In this document: piece after piece, positions 48,101 through 60,592 of the stretch
Layout: the number at the start of each line of letters is the position of its first letter
Numbering within the stretch: the first letter of the stretch is position 1
Assembly: GCF_947623445.1 (NCBI RefSeq)
Contig: NC_135242.1
Location: 23,374,001-23,438,000, forward strand
From: Clavelina lepadiformis
Taxonomy: Eukaryota > Chordata > Ascidiacea > Aplousobranchia > Clavelinidae
Length of the DNA: 64,000 nucleotides
Direction: 5' to 3'
Notes under the pieces: generated by a model
What the model was told of the DNA's origin: nothing
The model's input: the letters and a program-made list of their open reading frames with translations, nothing else
Database searches by the model: none
Program-made: the position numbers and the translations under genes

Positions 48101-49613
48101 TCTCCAGCGGTTTCCCAAAATTTGGACTTGCTACTCTGGTCTTGCTAATTTGGTCTCTTAAAACTACTTAGCGGTCACCCAAACCAAACCTTAAAAAAAA
48201 CCTGATCAGAGCAAAGGACAAAAGAGCCAAAAATGTTGAAAGGAATCTACCAGCACATGCGAGTCTATTGAAGGATAATTTAAACCACGACCCAAACGAG
48301 CAACCTTCGGATTTGAAAGAGAGCTGAGAGGGCAAAAGGAAAGCCATAAGCGAGGAATCCAACGAGAGCCTGGAAAAACCTGCAACACAACGAAGTAAGA
48401 ACGTTCAGACCCAACGTGACTTCTCCCAATTTCCGCTGAACGAAACTATGAATGTACAACGTCTATGCAGAGAACCCTTTCTATTTTGAAGAATTGCTGA
48501 CGAAAAGGAAGATACGGCTGCAGACTTTGACACACCTTTTTATGGCATAAACTGTAATGCAGCTTACATAAGATGTCACAGCACCGAGTGCTCGATTCAA
48601 TACGTTAGAGACAGATACCGCACACATAGATTTGATTGCTGCCATATTATCTACAAACCGAACAAGCCAGAACTTAACTTACTGTAAAAAGAGTATAAAA
48701 TTGTATTACATTCCCACAAATAAATAATTCCAGTATGTAAACTAAAGACATGCAATAGTACGTGTTACAGATATCTCTTTTTTTCGCGTTTCCTTAATTT
48801 TGAATGTGTTTGAGTTTCATATCAGATTTCAGATTTCATTTCTCGCTTGACGCCACACCATGATATATCTGTACAACCGTTCTTGATATTAGCCATGTGA
48901 TTACGACGTAATTATTGATGTTCACGCTATAATTTTGCCGTTTGTTGAACACTCACGCTGCCATAGACGATGACACTAGAAATTAGAATTATGCCTACAC
49001 TACCATGACACTGACATGACTCCAAATGTCAGATGCTTGCATCTCGCCAAAATAAACACAGATGATACAGTCTTTTGTTGCTTTATTTGTCTGCTAAAAC
49101 ATTTGTATTTGTGTATGTGTGTTTTCGTTTGAAAAAGACGTACATTCGAATAAAAAGCAAAAACAGAAAAGTGGGAAAAGACAAATCTGAAAAGATCGAA
49201 TGCGGTTTACTGTGACAATAAATTTATCGCCGCTTCTCTTACAAATGTGGAAAGATTTTCACTCACCGTCCATCCATCCTCGCAATAAACTTCAACACCA
49301 CTGGCCAAACGTTGTGGACCGTGACGTAGTGACGAAACACATAACCGAGGAATGAGAAACTCTTCGAGTTCTGGAAATTAAACTTCTTAAAAAACTGACA
49401 ACAAACAAAAGATTCTTTGTCTCACATCAACTTACTTGCAAGTCTGGTTCTTATGTCGGTCCCTAGCGACCCCAGAACGCACGATTCTCCTTTTTGCATG
49501 TTGGAGTTGATGACGTCATTGTCGCAAACAGTGGTTAAGACTTGACGACATTCTTGCGAGTACGTCATCATGACGTAACAAGCCAATGATAACAGAAGAA
49601 TCACTGCTCTCAT
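45138..49613 (-). CDS. Fibrinogen-related secreted lectin, type B, copy 2
   Basis: Exons 49436-49613, 49267-49370, 45985-46081, 45809-45905, 45536-45667, 45138-45324 join in phase (795 bp, 264 aa). Same protein plan as copy 1, with few substitutions (for example IPRLC in place of IPRSC before the fibrinogen domain, and GGSQGWW in place of GGTQGWW). Intron 2 holds the GACTCGAGT element and the ORF1 relic with a nested hAT MITE. Confidence 0.92.
46486..46885. mobile_element. Probable hAT MITE with GACTCGAGT motifs, unit 2
   Basis: About 400 bp from CAGGGTCTTAATGACTCGAG to TTAAGACTCCG. The flanking GTGCAAC and GTACAAC could be a one-mismatch target duplication. The ends match only weakly, so the class is tentative. 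Confidence 0.5.
47297..48687 (+). pseudogene. Retroelement ORF1/gag-like relic in lectin B intron 2, unit 2
   Basis: Same relic as at 29162-30404 with the same start ([10 protein letters not shown]) and the decayed knuckle, but more broken: extra small deletions, a new stop (GAGAGCTGA near 48,325), and a 153-bp hAT MITE inserted at 48,052. Confidence 0.65.
48052..48204. mobile_element. 153-bp hAT MITE nested in the ORF1 relic
   Basis: Ends CAGTGTTTTTTTGAAGGTGT and (inverted) CAGGTTTTTTTTAAGGTTTG match those of the 2,225-bp hAT in lectin A, so this is a deletion derivative of that family. Target duplication ATCAGAGC (48044-48051, 48205-48212). Unit 1 has the single ATCAGAGC at about 29,920, the empty site. 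Confidence 0.95.
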
Positions 49614-49673
49614 GGTTGACTATGAAGATCTTCCGTTAAAGTTGACGATATGAAATTGCACCAAATTGCTGTT

Positions 49674-49709
49674 CTTTATATAGCCTACTTCGCTTCTACG
49701 ATGACGTCA
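49674..49709 (-). promoter_or_regulatory. Lectin B copy 2 promoter: TATA box and TGACGTCA
   Basis: TATATAAAG at 49674-49682 and TGACGTCA at 49702-49709, same spacing as in unit 1. Confidence 0.6.
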
Positions 49710-52092
49710 TACAGGTTTGAAAAATTGGTACCAAAACCTCAAAATAGTTTCCACGAAATTTCTTTCTTCACGACAAAAGTGTTTTGCACAAACACAATCG
49801 TTTAAACACAAAGCTCAAGCGTTTAAAAAGAAGGGTAAGTATTAAAAAAGCTTGTACGTCAAGAAGCGTGAGAAATTGACGATAAACATCTGATTTCTGT
49901 GCCGGAGAAGTTTTTAATAAAATTTTTGACGTCACAAGATGCTTGTTTTTGACAGAAATGTTTCCACCGCAAGCGATGACGATGTAAGATTGAATTTTTC
50001 TTTTAACCACATTAATCGCATTTGCGTCCGTTACAGAACACATAACACTACATAGGAAGTATGCAGTTGTTCAACCCAAATTAATCTTTTCCCAGAACAT
50101 TTTCTATAGTGACAATTAGCATGATTTGTTATTATCGGCATTTGATTATTATTTATTTAATGTTTGAAAAGTGTTTTCATTTGATCAAGAATGTTTTTAC
50201 TTGCATAAAAACAAAATTGATATATGCAGCATCCGAACTCAATTTGTTAATGTACTACTTTGTTAGAGATTCCATCATGAAATTTTTGTAGTCCAACTGT
50301 GGTAATGTACAAGCATGACCTGATATGTATTGATGGTCGTCGACCCATATTAATCTCTTTATTGCTCCCCACAAGTTATGCCAAATGTCTGCAAGATTAA
50401 GCGGTTTCACTGAACTTGCATTTCTTTTCTGTTGTCATTGTATTATTACATTGCACTATGGGGTCTGGGTTGTAAAAACACTCACAAATTCAGTGCAAAA
50501 TAACAGTTAACAATGAAAGTGTTTTAAGCATGGAGGTAATTGAGTCAATGATAATCTTTCAGCGCATGTTATTATTAACTGTAGTTGTGCTATAAACAAC
50601 TTAATATCGTAGTAATTGATAGAACCGACAGCGACGTGATAAAGTTTAACAGCTAGAAACAATTATGATGGATCGCTTCTTGGTTGTAACCTGCCAAGTA
50701 ATTACAAATTATTCGACCACACACAATCAAGTTAGGAGAATCTTCCGATCTGGAGATCACATAAAGTTTACACAACAACCAGCTACGCAAAAGAGAATTT
50801 AATTGCTTGAGGCAACGCATTTTTTCTCTGCTGACAATTGTCAGATTACTTCATGATATCATCATTGTGGTATTACTTGATTTCCTGGTATTGTTTTAGT
50901 TTCAACGTATTTCTTCTCGGAGTTCCATGTTATCATTAAACTGTTTGGTCCATTTAGCTTTATCTACATGTTACCATACCTTATAATTCGTCAGAGCAAC
51001 GTTCAACTAAATATATTTGAAAATCACTTTGCCTCCCATTTAACTGGCTTCTGAAAATGGTGCCACTTTTCTTTCAGTAATTTCCCAGAACAAGCCATCC
51101 CACTTTTGTTTGAACGAGTTCTTAATCTTTTGTTTGGAGACTCAGCACTTTGCGCCATTGTTTAGAACTTTGTTGCATCGTATCCATCGTGTTACCTCGC
51201 ACAACAATTATATCAATTTCTCATCTTAAACTTTGTCATTTGCAACCACATTTAAACGAAGCTTTTATATGCAGTCGACCATTTGATTTTCACATATTTC
51301 TTCGAAAATTTTACTGGCGCAGCAGAAAAGTATGGTTGAAATTAGTCATTTTAATAAAATCATGTTTTTATAGCAATTTTGTTTTAGCAAGCTTGTGGTA
51401 AAGTATTATAAATTTGCGACTATAGATGTTACTATAGTAAACTACTTTAGGACATCTTTAGGATTATATTTAATTTGTTTGATTAATTATCCAATATTTT
51501 TAAGATTTTTTACAGGAAGCACTATTTTGCAAGCCAACAATTTGCAAGCCAACATCTTTAGGATTATATTTAATTTGTTTGATTAATTATCCGATGTTTT
51601 TAATATTTTTTACAAGAAGTACTATTTTGCGAGCCAACAATTTCGTTACCAATATTGTAGTGTTGGCGTGCCTATCAGAGCCATGTTAATCGCAACTGTC
51701 TCGGCGGTAACGGTCTCCAGTTCAGTTGATGTAAATTTGTGGAGACTTACTACTATGCCAGCATTGATCACAACTACTTGCCTGAGGGTGTTATTATAAA
51801 TATCACATGACTTGGACGACCACATGCTCAGTGATTCATGGAAGTCATAAAATGTTTCTCGTACTATTTTGTTGTTGTTTGTCCGGTAAATAGGACTACA
51901 TTCAATGAAAAGTTTTCTTTTTTTCGCGTTTCTTAAAAGTAAGCGTTTGTTTTTTTGCGATATTTCTACTCATTTGAACAAAAATCTTCCAAGCACAATC
52001 GCAGGCTAATCATCAATTTTCACTTTGTTCCTTTGAAGTAGTTTTCGCTGCAGGTTGTTATTTTAAAGTTGAGTTACTTTGTATTCTGTGAA
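49710..52092. other. Spacer upstream of lectin B, unit 2
   Basis: Counterpart of 31,434-33,722; no gene seen. A local ~70-bp duplication (ATCTTTAGGATTATATTTAA at about 51,465 and 51,553) is present here and not in unit 1. Confidence 0.5.
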
Positions 52093-52435
52093 ATGAAGTT
52101 CAGCGGAATTATTCGGCCTATCATATTGATCGTGATTTACCTGAACCATCTCAGCATAGTGGTTTATGAGACTGGCAGCGGTGAAGTAGAAATAAATCAT
52201 TGAGATTACATCGGAGACAGTGGCAGAATTACTGCTCCTTTTATTGACGCCTCTCCCACCGGCATCGTGATTAGTGTTTCCAAAGGTGTTTAGAAAGATT
52301 TTGACCAAAGCACCGACAATAGCTACATTTAATTTTCAGCAACATTTTATGTCATCGTGGATGAAGCCTGCAAAGTTATTCTCCAACCCAACCATTACGT
52401 CATACCGTCTAGCCCCGGTCAATGACCAACAGTGA
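52093..52435 (+). pseudogene. Secreted-protein gene relic, unit 2
   Basis: Counterpart of 33723-34064. The signal peptide start is kept (MKFSGIIR), a 9-bp segment is absent, and a further in-frame TAG appears after TGIVISVSKGV. Non-functional. Confidence 0.55.
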
Positions 52436-52461
52436 ATGACGTATCGTGAGGTGTTGCAACC

Positions 52462-53297
52462 GGTTTGGTGACACTTAATCACGCGACACATAATCACTAG
52501 GACATTTAATCACGCGACACATAATCACTAGGACATTTAATCACGCGACATTTAATCACACATTTACAATGTTTATTTACATTTACAATTTACATTGTAA
52601 CAAGTACATGCATATTTACATGCAACTAACATTGTATTTTACGGTGTAAAGTTTTGATGGTACTTTGGTCAATAGCTTCGGTGACAATAGAATAATGTTA
52701 GATATTACATAGGTTATACGTCGCAATGCAAAATGACATGTTATTTCCTGCTTGGCTAATGTGTTTGTATAAAAACTAAGGTTTGGTTAAAATCTCCCCT
52801 TCTTGTCTTTGCACATAATATCAGTTTTACCTTCTAGACTGTTCATTACTGAATTGGAGTTATAGTTTTGTTTAAATGTGAAAAGATGATGAAAATGTTT
52901 CTATTGTGATACAACTTACTTCGGACAATATAACAATTAGACTTTATGAAGCTGGTGTTGATTTTAAGAAACATTATAGAGAAAGCCGGCGCAACGGAGT
53001 CAAAGACAATTGTCGGGGAGTTCTAAAAGAAAGACTAATAGCCTTTGGCTTTAAGCCAACCTTAAAAGCAATCCACATCGCCATCCTCACAGAGAGATGC
53101 ACACGAGCTTGAATTACTGAATTTTCCTCACGCTTTTCCGACATCCAAGGGATTATGTGTCGCCTGATTAAGTATCCAATTCGCGTGATTAAGTGTCCTA
53201 GTGATTATGTGTCGCGTGATTAAGTGTTCTAGTGATTATGTGTCGCGTGATTATGTGTCGCGTGATTAAGTGTCGCGTGATTAAGTGTCGGTACACC
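52462..53297. mobile_element. Foldback element FB0, unit 2
   Basis: 836 bp, 31 bp shorter than in unit 1: one subterminal tandem copy is lost on the left. GTTGCAACC (52453-52461) and GTTCCAACC flank it. Confidence 0.75.
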
Positions 53298-53306
53298 GTT
53301 CCAACC

Positions 53307-53842
53307 GGGATCACGACATATGGCCGTGAACAAACTCACCGGCGACAACTGGTAGTGGACAACTGACCGGCAACAAATTGGCCGGCGATCAAATTAACCG
53401 TGACGTAAACTGGCCGGCGATCAAATTAACCGTCGATAAATTGGCCGGCGATCAAATTAACCGGCGACAAATTGGCCGTCAAAAGGTCAAAATTCTAATT
53501 CACTATCTAGTCGCTATCTAGTCACTATCCAGTATGTGTATTGCAGTCAAGGTTGCCACTCGTAGAGTTTTTTGGCCCCTTGTAGGGTAAAAACAAAGGA
53601 AATAGTTACAAACAAATATTTACATATCATATACTACCATCAACTTAAACACAATAATTCAGCACTTGCACGGTCAATTTACCTCCCGGTCAATTTTCAT
53701 TCCGGTAAGTCTGTTCCCGGTTAGTTTGTTCGCGGTCAATTTACATCACAGTCAGTTTGATCGCGGTCAATTTACGTCACGTTCAGTTGTCCCCGGTGAG
53801 TTTGTTCGCGGTCATTTTCCCGCGGCCATATGTCGTGGAACC
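53307..53842. mobile_element. Foldback element FB1, unit 2
   Basis: 536 bp, identical in layout to 34977-35512, with the same shared 9-bp target to its left. Confidence 0.8.
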
Positions 53843-54150
53843 GTTGCAACCGACCAACCAAAGTGTGGTTCTTCTTTGGATTGTTTATTTGTGGACCAGT
53901 TGTTCTTTACAATTGCTGTAATTAAATATTATTGTCATGTTAGTCTACATTTTACTGAAATTTGTTATACGCCACCTCACCAATCTTGTAATTTTCATCA
54001 TTTTTGCGATAATTTTGCTTAAAATTATATTTTGGTTTAAATCCCTTTCTTCTTTGCGTTTGTTTCAATTGGATGTAAGCAACGGTTCTTTTCTTTGGTG
54101 CATCTAAAATCTCCAGTGTTTGTCTATTCTCTAGTTCAGGACTTATTTCC

Positions 54151-54816
54151 GGGATCACGTGAAATGACCGCGAACAAATTCACCGGCGACAACTGGTAGT
54201 GGACAACTGACCGGCAACAAATTGGCCGGCGATCAAATTAACCGTGACGTAAATTGTCCGGCGATGAAATTAACTGTCGATAAATTGGCCGGCGATCAAA
54301 TTAACCGGCGACAAATTGGCCGTCAAAAGGTCAAAATTCTAATTCACTATCTAGTCGCGCATCAGCTTTAATCCCAGCCAATTAAGTATGTGTATTGCAG
54401 TCAAGGTTGACTGATTTGTCAAATAACAGTTTGTGTAAATTTTAGTGCCCTTATTATGTAGTGTCATATGTGTTTTGCAGTGAACGTTTTTTAATGTTGT
54501 TACTCGTATTTCTCGGACTTCCGGAAATATTTCTGTTTATTTCAATAAATGTTTCAATGTGTATTAAAATAAAAAAAAAAATTTTGTTAAAAACAAAGGA
54601 AATAGTTACAAACAAATATTTACTTTACATATCATATACTACCATCAACTTAAACACAACAATTCAGCACTTGCACGGTCAATTTACCTCCCGGTCAATT
54701 TTTATTCCGGTAAGTCTGTTCCCGGTTAGTTTGTTCGCGGTCAATTTACATCACGGTCAGTTGTCTCCGGTGAGTTTGTTCGCGGTCATTTTCCCGCGGT
54801 CATATGTCATGGAACC
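54151..54816. mobile_element. Foldback element FB2, unit 2
   Basis: 666 bp with CTTATTTCC on both sides, the counterpart of 35821-36486. Confidence 0.88.
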
Positions 54817-54933
54817 CTTATTTCCACAGAAACACAGTTATGAAAACATTTTTTTGTATTTTGTAAATAACAAGAGGTAGTAGGCTAAGTACGTGAGAAA
54901 TCAAAGCAAGCCGACCTCACATGTATACTATAC

Positions 54934-55667
54934 ATCCATTGTTGCAGTTCTGTCGTGTAAGGGATTCTTTAAGAACTCTGGAGCAGTGTAGTAAGGAGTG
55001 TGTTGTGTGATAATTATTACAATACCTACTTTGCTCACTCCTGCAACCATTGCTACACTGACCGATCCAAAATCAGCTACTTTGATTGCCAGATCTGATG
55101 TTAATAAAATATTTTGGGGCTTCTGTTTTCCATGAACAAATGATTTTCTTTCAGTTTAGTAATGCAGATATGACAGCGCATCTGCAATTTCATAAACAAA
55201 ACGCATCCTTGGCACCAAGGGTATTTCTGCCACATGCTTAGACATCAACATCGTAGTTTCAACGATTTGTACGGTGTTGTTGAGATGCAAGCGATAAAGA
55301 ATGTCGATCTCTCGTTGAATCCTAAACATATACTCACGTAATGAACACTCATATCATGTTAATAATGTGGTCATATTGGAACTCATGGTATGAGGATTAG
55401 GAAATACTTTTAAAAAAAATTTTCAATTGCTTATAGCTTGCCAATTTATGCATTGAATCAGCTTATTATATTGACTGCCACTTACTCTTTCAATGTTTCA
55501 TTCTGCTTTTCTAGTGACCCCTGCACACAAAAACACTTGACTGCAACTTCTCCGAGTTTATCATGCTTGCACTTGCGAACGGTCGCAAACCTTCCTCGAC
55601 CAATCAGATCGTCAATATCCCAACTTGACTTTAGACTTGATGCAGCGTAAAATGGAAGTGAAAGCAT
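54934..55667 (-). pseudogene. Protein kinase relic, unit 2, with premature stop
   Basis: Exon 1 (55486-55667) encodes the same 60 residues as in unit 1. In exon 2 (54934-55321) the Cys codon after SYLHY is TAA (55156-55158), and nearby codons also changed, so the frame stops before the HGK and DFG motifs. Otherwise as in unit 1. Confidence 0.7.
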
Positions 55668-56500
55668 TGTCAGTTAGTCACCAGACGTTTGGCAAAATGT
55701 TGTCAGTAATTACTTAGTCCATTATGCTAGAACCCACAAACTGTTGCAATGTATATAACTAGTGACCTATATCCAATGTCATATGTATAAGAAATCAACA
55801 ATTTATAAATAAGTCGTGCTTTATTGTCATGATTGAGGAGGTTTCACGTTACTACAGTACTTGACAAACCAGAATACTTGCAGCAGAAATGAGCAAGGAC
55901 GCACTCTATAATGGTTGGTTATCTCGATATAATGAGTTTCTTGGAATTGAGTAATTTAGAATATCCTGATATAAACGAATCTTAATCAATTTTGTGCGAA
56001 TTGTTTGTCTCCGTTTTTTACCAGGTACCCAAGTATATCTCTATACATGTCCACTTTATTTGTAGTCTACAGGCCTAGTTACCACACTGCCTTAGCAACC
56101 AATTTGTATTTGTCATTCTGTATATTTGCTTAATCGTTTCAAATATTTTATTGTCGGTATTTTGGTTTAGTGGCCGTGCTAGCCATTGATCATGTTTATC
56201 ATTTGGTTACATTAATTATTCCTGCACGTTTTAAGAGTTGGGTGCTTTTTCCAGCATTCTGCAAGGTTTTTGAATGAAAAACTTACACTGAGTCATGCGA
56301 GATGATTACGTCATAATGCTCCGAACAAATTTGACAAGACAACTGTATATTACATTATGAAGTGCTGTATAACGGAATGACAGAATGAATATGTTATGAC
56401 GTAGAACAAGTGGCAACTTATAGTTACAGCTTGCTGGGTTGCCGGTCTAAATACAGTTCAATGTTTACTTGGTTGGTTAAAATCAACTCGTGGAATTCAT

Positions 56501-59500
56501 TCAGTCGCAACGAAGTTTCATTTCAGTTTCTTTAAGAGGTTCGCTCCCTCCTTTCCAATGAAACCAAATAATTCCATGCCAACGTTGATTTGATTGACGC
56601 ATCCAGACTCCATTGAGCGCTGATTGGAAGCACCTATCAAACCACCATCCTTGACTTCCTCCATAGTTAGTTGCGCAGTTTCCACCATCACTAATATATT
56701 AAAACAATAAAAATAAAAATTACTTTGTTGCATCTATTTATATTCCATCTTATACGTTACTGGCAAGATATAACTGAAAATCCTACTGAGGTTGTGGCAC
56801 TTAATGTTTATTAAGTTGAACATATTTGTTACTGAACATAAGGTGACGTACTAGGAATCGTTATCGTTATCTTCCGTCGAGAATGGGAAACCATTGTGAT
56901 TTATTAAACTGTCTCCTGCATTTCCGCTGTATCCGGAAACACCAAGCCGATATAAATTTTCAGCAGATTCGATGGAAAACGAGCTGCAAAAACAAAAGAT
57001 TAGAATCCAGACAACTAAGTTGTCACTTACTCAACAAAGTTTTACGTTGATTAATAAATCTATGAATTTTATCATCTTCGTTATTTATATCATAACAATC
57101 GTCTTATGACCTATAATCGGCGTGACGTTGGTTTCCATGGAAATCCCACAGCTCTACCTTGAGTCTGCATCCTCCTTCACGCGTCATCTCGTGGATGTTG
57201 TCGAGTCCTGTAAGTAATGAAGCACGAATTATAACAAAAACATCAAAATAAAATGCGTTTATGTTGAACTAACTTCCTCTTACCAAGCCAAAATTCCCCA
57301 TCAATCTGGCCAAAACCGTTCGCGTAGTCGTCCCATGGTCGACTAAAATTCCCACTTCCGTCAATTCGTCTTTGAAAAACCTTTTAATAGTTCATATTTA
57401 CATTTTAGCAGAATGGTAGTGGGTGAAATCATCATTAGTCTATTTCGTCACAATATAATAAAGCACAACACCATTTACACGTCACGCACGATACTATTTA
57501 CACTTTGCTTGCAACACGAAAGGTTTGTTGTCAATTAGGAGCTCATTTTCTGGTGATATGTGACTTCGGGCAATTGGTAGAAATTTCAAATTAAGAAAAC
57601 TTCAAACTAATAATTTGGGTTAATTCCACACAGCTTGATAACTATCGCCAGGTTTTTTTTAAGGTTTGGTTTGGGTGACCGCTAAGTAGTTTTAAGAGAC
57701 CGCAAGTGTTTTATTTAAATACCAAAAAATAGCCATATTTGCTTAAACGAATAATTTATTAGGCTACTGGCAGTGCACAATCACAGAACAAATTTTTCAG
57801 GTTCTATCTCATGCAACAAAACAGATTCGCAATCCCGTTCCCATCCGCCAGCTTCCATTTCTTCGTTGTTTGCAGATTCCAACGCCTTCAATGCTCGCAC
57901 TGTCACTGTTCGTCGGTCCTTTGTTTTTTGCCACTTCTCAGCTATCTTTTGTGTATCCTCGTCAGTGAGCTGCTCCGGACCGTTCATCGAAATGTTGATT
58001 AGAGCATTCAGGGTGATATCTAGTAGCCTATTTCGTTGCTTGGTTTTAACACGACATAGAGTCGAAAATCCTCGCTCTGGCCAGGCGGTTGCTAGAGGAA
58101 TTGACAATGCAATGCAGCAAAGTCGATGCAGCTCTGGAAACATTTGCTGGAATACGTTGTCTCGAGCAATTTTGCTGCAGACATCACCGGGATCTTGGCA
58201 GAACTCAAATTCTGGCATTGTCATTCTATCTTTCAACGTTTGATAGTCATTTAGTACTTTCAAGGTTTGTTCAGCGGGAACAATGCTCCGAGCTCAGATG
58301 CATATCCAGACGAGAGGGGCGCTGAGGTCTGGCGGGTACGCTGGTGTAAACATCAGCAAACTTCCCTCGGTCAGTGATAGCTACCGGATGCTTAGAGCAA
58401 AGCAAACATATTATGCCTCCGTCAGCATGGAGGGTGAACACGTTCATTCGTAGAGCATCATCAAAACCTTTCAGTTTAATCCACGATTGAAATATCTTGT
58501 TGGATGGTGCGGCTGGAACAGTCGTCGACGATGCAACAGGACTGCTCTTGAACATTTTCAGCAGAATTGCGGTCATTCAGTAAAACACAATCAGAACTTG
58601 TGGTGTTGTTGGCAGATGCGGTTTCGGGGGTTAGAGCAGCAGTACGTGTTTTCGGTTTACCAGAAAAGAACTGCTTTATACTTTGATTGTTAGGTTTATC
58701 AGACGATAAGCGTTTACGCTGCGACATTTTCACCTGAAATAACTCACAAAAACTTAAAATTTTTAAGTTAAAAAATAGAAAGAGTATTTAAGAAATAGCC
58801 TATTCTAAATTTTATCGCAAAAAACAATCTTTCTATCTCAAAAATGCTCAAGATAGCAACTGTCACGTCTTCCTTATCTTTTACCAGGAAAGAGACGTTG
58901 AAAGAACGTGAACTAATTTAATGGAAGAAAAATCAACGCACAGCAATCAATTAACGACTGAATAGTTCTACTTCTGAGATCGCTGATCAAAATCTTCAGA
59001 GAACTGGCAGAAAGGGCGATGTAATCTGTAATAGCACTTGCAAATAACGCATTAAAACTTGATAGCAACTGTCAGCACTTCAACGTATTTCTTAATTTCT
59101 GTCCTTCCTCTCTTTTACACTCAAAATATGCCGCCTTATATAATGGCAATGCCAAAAATATTCTCCCACCTACGAGAAGCTTCGGTTAAGTTACGTCACA
59201 AACAATTGTTAAAACTAAACGTCAGGTTGAGTAAATACGTTTATGACATCATAAGCTTCATAGTATTCAGTTTAAGTCAGAGAAGAGTCCAGAAGGAATA
59301 GAATTAACTCGAATCTAGGTTTCGCAAGAAAAGCAATTAATACGTTATTTCTGATTTCAAAGGTTACTTTAGGACAAACATTAATCTCTAAAGATGCGGT
59401 ACAAACCTTGGCATTTAAACTACATACAATCAACGCAACATAAAATGAATTATTCGACAAGGCACAGCTTAAATGATTGTGACAGCGACCAAACAGCCTG

Positions 59501-60550
59501 CCCAACATGGCCGCCAAACAAGTTTGCTGCACAATCAAACAAAGTGTGCTTGTTGGCTTCTGCTTGTTATGTTTCCACACGTAAAAACTGATCATTATGC
59601 GCCATAAATCAGTAATAAACATTGACGAGTATCGAAGGTGCACTTCTTTTGTGAAGAACTCTTTGATTCAGCTGTTAGCTGTACCTCCGGCTCCACTTAT
59701 TCTTTTTTCCGGACGTGAACTATTGATCGTAGGCTATATTCGTAATATCGACAAGACATAGCGAGAAACAACCATTACTTTTCTACTGTAGTTGCAAGTC
59801 CAAATTTTGGGAAACCGCTGGAGAAATTTGGGAGACCGTTTCGGTCGCCCAAAACACCTTAAAAAAAACACTGACTATCGCTTTAATACTAGGCCTACAC
59901 AGTATATACGTATATACTCTTATGTATACTTTTACACCTTTCAATACTAAGTTCGATATAATTTGTAAGCTATTCCACTTACAACTGTGGAAAGATTTTC
60001 ACTCACCGTCCATCCATCCTCGCAGTAAACTTCAACACCACTCGTCAAAGTGTGGGGACCGTTGCTTGATGACGTAGAACATGACGTAATACTAGATGTT
60101 GTTGTCGTGGTAACTGGGCTGGTTGCAGTTGATGGAGTTGTCGTCACCACAGTGCTGGTTGCAGTTGATGGCGTTGTCGTGGTAACAGTGGTAGTTGCCA
60201 TGGTCGTGGCACTGGGAGATGTAAGAAGCTCCTCGATTTCTGGAAAGAAATGTGGAAATGAAATAAAAATAGTTGACATACATTTGCTTCTACTTGAACT
60301 TACTGGTCAGCCTGGTGACTATGTCGGTTCTAAGCGGTACCAGGTTGCAACATGCGGTTTGGTTGTCATTCTCTTCATCTTCATTCATTTCCCCGTCTTC
60401 AGGACATGCGACGTCACTTTTGTCAAGTTTTCGAGTCCAAGTAAACGTTGTGTCGTCATCACAAATTGTCTTCACAGATTGCCTGCATTGTTGCGAGTAG
60501 GTCATTGTGACGTAGTACACCAAGAGCAACAAACGAAAACTTCCTTTCAT
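56501..60550 (-). CDS. Fibrinogen-related secreted lectin, type A, copy 3
   Basis: Exons 60304-60550, 60007-60239, 57284-57380, 57111-57207, 56852-56983, 56501-56690 (996 bp, 331 aa), each exactly 18,335 bp from copy 2. The predicted protein is almost the same as copy 2; the stalk exon differs by one base seen (encoding the SSSITSCS end). Intron 2 carries the same hAT insertion. Confidence 0.92.
57649..59873 (-). mobile_element. hAT transposon in lectin A intron 2 (unit 3)
   Basis: 2,225 bp, same ends, same ACTATCGC target duplication (57641-57648, 59874-59881) and the same transposase remnants (58733-57781) as the unit 2 copy. It was inherited by duplication, not by a second insertion. Confidence 0.95.
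57781..58733 (-). pseudogene. hAT transposase remnant, unit 3
   Basis: Same three pieces as at 39446-40398 with identical predicted residues: N-terminal basic region, BED/TTF-like finger, C-terminal dimerisation region; core deleted. Confidence 0.85.
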
Positions 60551-60583
60551 AGTTCAGTTGAAATTTTTCTCAAAAAAGCTTCA

Positions 60584-60592
60584 ATTTAAATA
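60584..60592 (-). promoter_or_regulatory. TATA-like box of type A lectin copy 3
   Basis: TATTTAAAT upstream of the ATG at 60550, as in the other copies. Confidence 0.5.

Larger units (their letters stand above)
37917..56251 (+). repeat. Tandem repeat unit 2 (18,335 bp)
   Basis: Same order of contents as unit 1, plus the 2,225-bp hAT in lectin A intron 2 and a 153-bp hAT MITE inside the ORF1 relic. The part shared with unit 3 is almost identical, with only a few scattered single-base differences noticed over 7.7 kb. Confidence 0.92.
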
